DNA of 64,000 nt, from positions 2,418,001-2,482,000 of the forward strand of contig NZ_AP027729.1 of assembly GCF_030296575.1 (NCBI RefSeq), in the 5' to 3' direction. Of the stretch, positions 57,576-64,000 are shown piece by piece; the stretch's first letter is position 1; each line of letters opens with the position of its first letter. Position numbers and translations under genes: made by a program. The stretch comes from Paraoerskovia sediminicola (lineage in GTDB: Bacteria > Actinomycetota > Actinomycetes > Actinomycetales > Cellulomonadaceae). Under the pieces are notes generated by a model, which made no database searches, was not told where the DNA came from, and saw only the letters and a program-made list of their open reading frames with translations.

Positions 57576-58007
57576 ATGCGGACGATCCTGAACATCATCT
57601 GGTTGGTCCTGGCGGGCCTCTGGCTCGCGATCGGCTACGTGTTCTTCGGTGTCCTGGCCTGCATCCTGATCGTGACGATCCCGTTCGGGATCGCGTCGTT
57701 CCGGATCGCGGGCTATGCCCTCTGGCCGTTCGGGCGGACCGTCGTCGACAAGCCGACCGCGGGCGGCTGGTCGACCTTCGGCAACGTCATCTGGTTCGTC
57801 GTCGCGGGCATCTGGCTCGCGATCGGCCACGTGATCACCTCGATCCCGCTGTTCGTCTCGATCATCGGGATCCCGCTCGGCATCGCGAACCTGAAGATGA
57901 TCCCCATCTCCCTCCTGCCGCTCGGCAAGGACATCGTCCCGATCGACGCGCCGTACACCGCGTACGGGCCCCCGGCCGGGTACGACCCGCGCGGCGGCCA
58001 GAGATAG
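57576..58007 (+). CDS. YccF-domain membrane protein
   Basis: 143 residues built from two homologous halves, each a hydrophobic pair. The repeated unit is NIIWLVLAGLWLAIGYVFFG then NVIWFVVAGIWLAIGHVITS, each followed by IPFGIA or IPLGIA and LWPFGR or LLPLGK. This is the YccF (DUF307) inner-membrane fold; function unknown. A hydrophilic Pro/Gly/Tyr tail ends the protein. ATG 57576 is preferred because the first repeat starts just after it; a GAGAAT box lies six bases upstream. Confidence 0.9.
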   Translation: MRTILNIIWLVLAGLWLAIGYVFFGVLACILIVTIPFGIASFRIAGYALWPFGRTVVDKPTAGGWSTFGNVIWFVVAGIWLAIGHVITSIPLFVSIIGIPLGIANLKMIPISLLPLGKDIVPIDAPYTAYGPPAGYDPRGGQR

Positions 58008-58061
58008 CGCGCGGCACACGCGTGCCCGGCCGCGCGGCTGCGCCCGCGCACGTTCCCTTCC

Positions 58062-59638
58062 ATGGCTCTGCGCGCGAGGCGCCGCCGGGTGCAGGCCGCG
58101 CGACCACGGACGTGGTGATCGTGGGGTCCGGGCCGAACGGGCTCGCCGCCGCCGTGACGATGGCACGCGCCGGCCTCGGCGTGACGGTGCTCGAGGCCGC
58201 GCCGACGATCGGGGGCGGGGCCCGGACCCAGGACCTCGGCCTCGTCGAGGGCATGGTCCACGACGTCTGCTCCGCGGTGCACCCGATGGCCTGGGCGTCG
58301 CCGTTCTTCCGGGCGTTCGACTTGCGCGCGCGGGGCGTCGAGCTGCTGAGCCCGGACGTCTCGTACGCGCAGCCGCTCCCGGGGGCCCGCGCGGGGATCG
58401 CCTACCGCGACCTGGGCCGCACGGTCGAGGGGCTCGGGGCCGACGGCCCGGCCTGGGCCTCGCTCGTCGGCGCGCTCGCACGCGCGTGGCCGCACACGGC
58501 GCGGGTCGCGCTCGGCGACAAGCGGTCGATACCGGCCGGTCTGCTCCCCGGCGGTGCGGCGACCGTGGCACGGTTCGGCGCGGCGGTCGTCGAGCAGGGA
58601 ACGCGGGCGTGGGACCGCCGGTTCGTCGGCGACGTCGCGCCGGCCCTCCTCACGGGGGTCGCCGCCCACGCGATCACGCCGCTGCCCTCGACGGCAGCGG
58701 CGGGGACGGCGCTGCTCCTGGCCGCGCTCGCCCACGCGGGCCGGGGCTGGCCGGTGCCGCGCGGCGGGTCCGCGACGATCGTCGCCGCGCTCGTCGCGGA
58801 CCTCGAGGCTCACGGGGGCCGGGTCGAGGTCGACCGGCCCGTCCGGTCCCGTGCGGACCTGCCCGACGCCCGGTGCGTGCTCTTCGACACCACGCCCCGC
58901 ACGCTGCTCGAGGTCCTCGGCGACGAGGTCCCGCCTTCGATCGCCCGCGGGCTGCGCGCCTTCCGGTACGGGAACGCTGCCGCGAAGGTCGACTTCGCGC
59001 TGTCCGGCCCCGTGCCGTGGGAGGTCCCGGAGGTCGCCCGCGCCGGGACCGTCCACGTCGGGGGCACGCGCACGGAGATGGTGGCTGCCGAGGCCGCCGT
59101 GCAGTCGGGCGGGCACGCCGAGTGGCCGATGGTGCTGGCGAGCGACCCGACCGTGGTCGACCCCACGCGGTCCGTCGGCGGGCTGCGGCCGCTGTGGACC
59201 TATGCGCACGTCCCCGCGGGCTCCGACGTCGACGTGACCGAGGCCGTCACCGCCCACATCGAGCGGTACGCCCCCGGCTTCCGGGACGTCGTCGTCGCGT
59301 CCCGGTGCGTCCCGGCCGCACAGACGGCGGCCCACGACGCGAACTACGTCGCCGGAGACATCGCCGCGGGGGCGGTGTCGCTCTGGCAGATGGTCGCGCG
59401 GCCGACCCTGCGGGCGGACCCGTACCGGGTGGTGTCGCCGGCCGGTTCTCCCGGCCATGCACGGTCCCGCGGGCAGGACGGGCGCGCGACGCGTGCCGTC
59501 TACCTCTGCTCCGCCTCGACCCCGCCCGGTCCGGGGGTGCACGGGCTCGGCGGCTGGTACGCCGCTCGTCGGGCGCTCCGTGACGTGTTCGGCATCAGGT
59601 CGACCCCGGACCTGAGTCCCGAGGGTCCGACCAGGTAG
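58062..59638 (+). CDS. CrtI-like FAD-dependent oxidoreductase (uncertain N-terminus)
   Basis: About 525 residues, of the phytoene-desaturase-like group (COG1233). The FAD-binding motif is VVIVGSGPNGLAAAVTMARA then VTVLEA with the ribose-binding Glu. Later motifs are IGGGARTQD, GGSATIVAALVADLEAHGGR and GPGVHGLGGWYAARRAL, the typical C-terminal FAD contact. ATG 58062 is in another frame from the body, and one base lost before 58105 would join them; the first in-frame start otherwise is GTG 58112, which begins inside the first beta strand. Substrate unknown: no carotenoid genes are nearby, so retinol- or prenyl-lipid-type substrates are as likely as phytoene. Confidence 0.82.
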
Positions 59639-59644
59639 CCCGGA

Positions 59645-59672
59645 CCTGAGCCCTGAGCCCTGAGCCCTGAGC
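59645..59672. repeat. Four perfect heptamer repeats CCTGAGC
   Basis: Four adjoining copies between the oxidoreductase stop and the convergent ybaK-like gene. Non-coding; heptamer tracts of this kind often vary in copy number. Confidence 0.8.
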
Positions 59673-59693
59673 CCCGAGGCCGCTCTACCCGGC

Positions 59694-60185
59694 CTACCGG
59701 CGAGCGATCGGCGCGGTCGTCGCCCCCGTGACCCGGACGAGGTCCGTCGGGGCCACGCCCAGGTCGAGCCCGCGCCGTCCGCCCGAGACGTAGACCACGT
59801 CGTGGGTGAGCGCGGAGGCGTCGACGACCGTGGCCAGGCGGCGCCGCTGGCCGAACGGCGAGATGCCGCCCACGACGTACCCGGTGGCGCGCGCCGCATC
59901 GTCGGCGTCCGCCATCGCGGCGCGTTTCGCTCCGAGGGCGTGGGCGAGCGCCTTGAGGTCGAGCGACCCGGTCACAGGCACGACGGCCACGACGAGGCGG
60001 TCGTCCGCCTGCGCGACGAGGGTCTTGAACACCTGGTCGGGCGGGACGCCGATCGCTTCGGCGGCCTCGAGCCCGTAGCTGAGCGGGCTCGTCGGGTCGT
60101 GGACGTAGGGGTGGAGCGTGTGGGCGACTCCCGCACGCTCGAGCGACGCGATCGCGGGCGTCGCACCCCGGGGCGGCTTGCTCAT
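59694..60185 (-). CDS. YbaK/EbsC-type Cys-tRNA(Pro) deacylase
   Basis: 163 residues. Hydrolyses misacylated Cys-tRNA(Pro) in trans. Motifs: TPAIASLERAGVAHTLHPY at the N-terminus, DQVFKTLVAQADDRLVVAVV with the invariant Lys near residue 54, LKALAHALGAKRAAMAD, and GYVVGGISPFGQRRRLATVV (GGxSPFG). ATG 60185 begins the conserved region; a TACGAT box lies nine bases before it. Divergent from the TauE/SafE gene, 56 bases apart. Confidence 0.94.
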   Translation of the reverse strand: MSKPPRGATPAIASLERAGVAHTLHPYVHDPTSPLSYGLEAAEAIGVPPDQVFKTLVAQADDRLVVAVVPVTGSLDLKALAHALGAKRAAMADADDAARATGYVVGGISPFGQRRRLATVVDASALTHDVVYVSGGRRGLDLGVAPTDLVRVTGATTAPIARR

Positions 60186-60241
60186 GGTGTCGCCATCGTA
60201 GGTCCGGGGCAGACCGCGCGACCGCATAGCCTGGAGCGGCC

Positions 60242-60976
60242 ATGACCACTGCCCTCCTGCTCGCCGTCGTCGTGCTGGGTGCGGCGCTCCAGCGCGTCTC
60301 CGGCATGGGCTTCGCCCTGGTCGTCGGGCCGCTCCTGGTGCTCCTCGTCGGCCCGGTCGACGGAGTGCTCCTGGTGAACCTGTGCGGTCTGCTGTTCTCG
60401 CTGCTGATGCTCGCGACGACCCGCGGCGCGGTGGACTGGCGGCGTCTCGCCCTGCTCGCGCCGTCCGCGCTGGTCGGGATCGTTCCCGGTGCGCTGCTGC
60501 TCGCCGCCGTGTCGGCGCCGGTCCTCGAGATCGTGGTCGGGGTGCTGGTGATGGCGGGCATGTCGGCAGCCCTGCTCGCCCGCCACGCGCCGGCCCTCGA
60601 CGGGCGGTTCGCGCCGGTCGTCGCCGGAGCGGTCAGCGGCGCGATGAGCGTCACGGCCGGGACGTCCGGCCCGGCGCTGGCCGTCTACGCGGTCGCGTCG
60701 CGCTGGGACCCGCGCTCGTTCGCGGCCACCGCCCAGCCGTACTTCGTGATGGTGGCCGCAGGGTCCGTGACGGTCAAGCTCCTGCTCACCGACGCGCGCC
60801 TGCCCGCGCTCGGCGCGTGGGGGTACGGCGGGATCGCCGCCGGATGCGTCGTCGGGCTGTTCGTCGGTCGCGCGCTGGCGGGACGCCTCTCCCCGGGGCG
60901 GACGCGCGCGGTGCTCGTCGTCGTGGCCTTCGCCGGCGGGCTCGCGACGGCCGTGCGAGGCGTCGCCTCGCTCTGA
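60242..60976 (+). CDS. TauE/SafE-family membrane permease
   Basis: 244 residues with about seven to eight hydrophobic segments. The two family half-repeats are visible: LGAALQRVSGMGFALVVGPL near residue 15 and VAGAVSGAMSVTAGTSGPAL near 130, the gated glycine-rich motifs. The family exports or imports sulfite, sulfoacetate, taurine or other organosulfonates; no sulfonate gene is adjacent, so the substrate is open. TAGCCT lies nine bases upstream of ATG 60242. Confidence 0.87.
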   Translation: MTTALLLAVVVLGAALQRVSGMGFALVVGPLLVLLVGPVDGVLLVNLCGLLFSLLMLATTRGAVDWRRLALLAPSALVGIVPGALLLAAVSAPVLEIVVGVLVMAGMSAALLARHAPALDGRFAPVVAGAVSGAMSVTAGTSGPALAVYAVASRWDPRSFAATAQPYFVMVAAGSVTVKLLLTDARLPALGAWGYGGIAAGCVVGLFVGRALAGRLSPGRTRAVLVVVAFAGGLATAVRGVASL

Positions 60977-61005
60977 GTCGCGGTGGCGGCGCGCCGCCAC
61001 CGCGG

Positions 61006-63755
61006 TCACATCGGTCCGACGCCCACCACGCGCAGCACGACCTCGCCCGCCTCGTCGGACGCCGCGTGGTCGACGACGGCGTCGATCGTCCAGTCGTGGT
61101 CGCCGGCCGGGTCGTCGAGGACCTGGCGCACGAACCACGTTCCGGGCTCGACGGGCCCACCCTGGGTGCCGGACGGCGTCCGACCGGACTCGACGAACGT
61201 CACCAGCGCGGACGAGCGGGCGGACGCACCGAAGCCGATCGCGTCGTCGCCCTGCGCCTCGAACAGGGGGTCGAGGGCCTCGCCCCAGGCGTCGGCGTCC
61301 CAGCCCGACCCGCCGTCGAGCGCGCCCAGCGCCTCGTAGCGCTCCTGGGCCGCGAGCTCGACGCGGCGGAACATCGCGTTGCGCACGAGTCGCCGGAACG
61401 CGCGCACGTTCCCGGTGACGGGCTTGACCGGCTCCTCGAGCCCGGACGAGGCGAGCGTGCCCTCGCCGCCGGGGGAGACGTCGTCGCCCACCAGGTCGGG
61501 GTTCGACAGGCGCTCCCACTCGTCCAGCAGCGACGAGTCGGTGCCGCGCACGAGCTCGCCGAGCCACTCGGTGACCTCGTGGACGTCCTCGGTGCGGTGC
61601 TCCTCGGAGATCGTCTGGCGCATCCCGCGGTACGCGTCCGCGAGGTATCGCAGGACGACGCCCTCCGTTCGCTCCAGGCCGTAGGTGGACACGAACTCGC
61701 CGAACGTCATCGCGCTCTCGAGCATGTCGCGCACGACGGACTTCGGGGAGAGCTCGGCGTCGGCCACCCACGGGTTGGACTGCTTGTACTGGACGAACGC
61801 GGGCTCGAGCAGGTCCTCGAGCGGCTTGGGCCACGTGACCGTCTCGAGGAGCTCCATGCGCTCGTCGTACTCGATGCCCTCGGCCTTCATCGCGCCGATC
61901 GCCTCGCCGCGCGCCTTGTGCTGCTGCGCGACGAGCACCTGGCGCGGGTCGCTCAGCGTGGCCTCGAGGACCGAGACGACGTCGAGGGCGTGGGTCGGGG
62001 ACCCGACGTCGAGCAGGTCGAGCGCAGCGAGGGCGAAGGGGACAGGGGCTGGTTGAGCGCGAAGTCGCGCGGCAGGTCGACGACGAGCCGGACGGCGGGG
62101 CGCTCGCCCGACGGGTACGTCGCGTCGGGCACGCGGAACCTCTCGACGATGCCGGCGACGCGCAGCGAGCGGTAGATGCGGAACACCTGGCGCACGTGCT
62201 CGGCGCGCTGCGTGGCGTCGTCGTGGTTCGCGGTGAGCAGGTGCCGCATCGCCGTGATCGGGTCCTGCGACGGGTCGGCGTAGCGCGCGGCGTCGTCGTC
62301 GGCGTCGAAGTCCGGGTGCGACGGGTCGAGCGCGAACCGGCTGCCGCGGGCCAGGACGTTGAGGACCATCGAGTGGCTGACGGTGAAGTGGCTGGTGAGC
62401 GGCTCCGGGTCGGCGTCGCGCAGCCGCTCGAAGGTCGCGTCCGTCCAGTTCACGGCGCCCTGCGGGGCCTTCTTGCGGACGATCTTCTTGAGCTTCTTCG
62501 GGTCGTCGCCGGCCTTGGCGAGCAGCTTGCGGTTCTCGATGACGTGCTCGGGGGCCATGACGATCACCTCGCCGAGGGTGTCGAACCCCGCGCGCCCGGC
62601 CCGCCCGGCGATCTGGTGGAACTCGCGCGCCGAGAGGTGCCGCATGCGCTCGCCGTCGAACTTCACGAGGCTCGTCAGGAGCACGGTGCGGATCGGGACG
62701 TTGATGCCGACCCCGAGCGTGTCGGTGCCGCACACGACCTTGAGCAGGCCCTTCTGGGTGAGGCGCTCGACGACGCGGCGGTACTTGGGGAGCATGCCCG
62801 CGTGGTGGACGCCGACGCCGTGGCGCAGGAACTTGCTCAGCGTCTTGCCGAAGCCGGTGCCGAACCGGAAGTCGCCGAGCTCGGCGACGATCGCGGCCTT
62901 CTGCTCCTTGGTGCACAGCGGCGTGCTGAGCAGCGCCTGGGCCCGGTCGATGGCGTCCTTCTGGGTGAAGTGGACGACGTAGACCGGGGCGCGGTGGGTC
63001 TGGACCAGCTCGTCGATGACCTCGTTGAGGGGGTCGACGACGTACCGGAAGGTCAGCGGGATCGGCCGCTCCGCGGTGGTGACCTCGGCGACGGGCAGCC
63101 CCGTGCGCTGGGTGAGGTCCTCGACGAACATCGACGTGTCGCCGAGGGTGGCCGACATCAGCACGAACTGCGTGTTCGGCAGCTCCAGGAGCGGCACCTG
63201 CCACGCCCACCCGCGCTGGGGGTCGGCGTAGAAGTGGAACTCGTCCATGACGACCTGCGACGCGTCGGCGGTCGCGCCGTCGCGCAGGGCGATGTTCGCG
63301 AGGATCTCTGCGGTGCAGCAGATGATCGGTGCGCCCGCGTTGACGGACGAGTCGCCCGTCATCATGCCGACGTTCTCGGAGCCGAAGGTCTCGACGAGCG
63401 CGAAGAACTTCTCGCTCACGAGCGCCTTGAGGGGAGCCGTGTAGAACGTGCGCCCACCCTTGCCGTTGCGGTGCGCGGCCAGCGCCGCGAAGTGCGCGCC
63501 AGTCGCGACGAGCGACTTCCCGGAGCCGGTCGGGGTCGCGAGGATGACGTGCGACCCCGAGACGATCTCCATCAGGGCCTCGGCCTGGTGCGGGTACATC
63601 TCGATGCCGCTCGCGACGGTCCACGCCTCGAACCGCTCGTAGAGGTCGTCGGGGTCGGTCCGCATGCCGAGGATCGACTCGGGCAGGTGGTCCGCGAGCC
63701 GCGGACGCGCGACCGGGACGGCGTTCTGGGCGGGTGGCGCGTCGGTGGAGGTCAT
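61006..63755 (-). CDS. DEAD/DEAH-box RNA helicase with DUF3516 (frameshift)
   Basis: About 916 residues after repair. The helicase core has Walker A ATPTGSGKSLVATG near residue 65, APLKALVSEKF (motif Ia), MDEFHFY (motif II, DEFH), MSATLGD (motif III) and HQIAGRAGRAGFD (motif VI), the Ski2-like pattern. The C-terminal 350 residues match DUF3516 of actinobacterial helicases. The frame breaks at the G run 62038-62041 (plus strand); one base restores FALNQPLSPFALAALDLLDV. ATG 63755 has a GAGAAT box seven bases upstream. Probable role in RNA turnover or ribosome assembly; the DNA target option cannot be excluded. Confidence 0.93.
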
Positions 63756-63792
63756 CGGGAGCATTCTCGCAGGGTCCACCGACGCGCCACGC

Positions 63793-64000
63793 TCAGGAGA
63801 GGTCCCACAGCAACCGGTAGTAGGCGATCTTCTCGGCATCCGGGTCGACGCCGTACGCCTCGTACAGTGCGCCGTCCCACCCCGGCCCGTAGTTCCACTC
63901 GGTGCTCCACGCCGCCACAGCGACGTCCGCCCACCGGTCGGCGACGCCGAGCGAACCCAGGTCGACGTGCCCGGCCCACGCGCCGTCGTCCGACAGCAAC
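63793..64000 (-). CDS. Aminoglycoside 3'-phosphotransferase-like kinase, 3' end
   Basis: Only the C-terminal 68 or so residues are in the window; the rest lies beyond base 64000. The stretch GHVDLGSLGVADRWADVAVA matches the APH(3') metal-binding motif (D-x-G-x-x-G-x-ADR, where Asp binds Mg), followed by DGALYEAYGVDPDAEKIAYY and a C-terminal LLWDLS. This is the pattern of APH(3')-type kinases, which inactivate kanamycin-class antibiotics, but other antibiotic or small-molecule kinases share it. No mobile element is visible beside it. Confidence 0.82.
   Translation of the reverse strand, partial: LLSDDGAWAGHVDLGSLGVADRWADVAVAAWSTEWNYGPGWDGALYEAYGVDPDAEKIAYYRLLWDLS

Overview
The window is chromosomal DNA of a high-G+C Gram-positive bacterium. 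Third codon positions are almost always G or C, the 23S gene carries the extra actinobacterial helix, and the gene set (gatCAB, a lysX-type MprF-LysRS fusion, ilvBNC with a leader peptide) fits the order Micrococcales. The 16S sequence and the lignocellulose-type secreted protein suggest Cellulomonadaceae or Promicromonosporaceae; the genus cannot be fixed by eye.

Layout. 1-2298: 3' part of ligA. 2308-17553: a sugar locus. A ROK repressor and a cytosolic ThuA protein lie on the minus strand. Facing away from them are a ribose/inositol-type ABC importer (ATPase, permease, lipoprotein), a Gfo/Idh/MocA oxidoreductase, a ~1976-residue secreted ThuA + sugar dehydrogenase + PKD/CBM6/lectin protein, a small membrane-anchored protein and a sugar isomerase. 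17706-19169: GNAT and an unaccompanied pxpA. 19170-25371: a complete 16S-23S-5S rRNA operon with leader, spacer, processing stem and terminator. 25508-26556: DUF368 membrane protein. 26696-30013: gatCAB. 30027-33639: GNAT, photolyase, POT peptide transporter. 33769-50706: a branched-chain amino acid region with two different ilvD genes, ilvBNC, leuB, ilvE and cimA, interrupted by a PPOX-like protein, a PCD-VOC fusion, an ABC exporter, an ASCH protein and a DUF6069-like protein. 50843-64000: lysX, a lipoate ligase, GNAT, YggS, YccF, a CrtI-like oxidoreductase, YbaK, TauE/SafE, a DUF3516 helicase and the 3' end of an APH(3')-like kinase.

How the genes work together. The sugar locus reads as one system: a secreted protein binds and oxidises or trims a glycan, the ABC importer brings in the product, and the Gfo/Idh dehydrogenase, ThuA and isomerase finish it, under ROK control. 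The branched-chain genes cover Val/Leu/Ile synthesis, with cimA and leuB giving a threonine-independent route to isoleucine. Both ilvBNC and cimA are preceded by a short leader peptide with Ile/Leu/Val codons and a hairpin-plus-T-run terminator, so both look attenuation-controlled.

Two properties of the whole window matter to the reader. First, fourteen genes, including gatA, ilvB and leuB, which are expected to be functional, are broken by small indels at G or C runs; these look like sequence errors, and I give the reconstructed extents. Second, many start codons sit 6-7 bases after a TANNNT hexamer with no Shine-Dalgarno sequence, which indicates many leaderless transcripts and helped choose starts.
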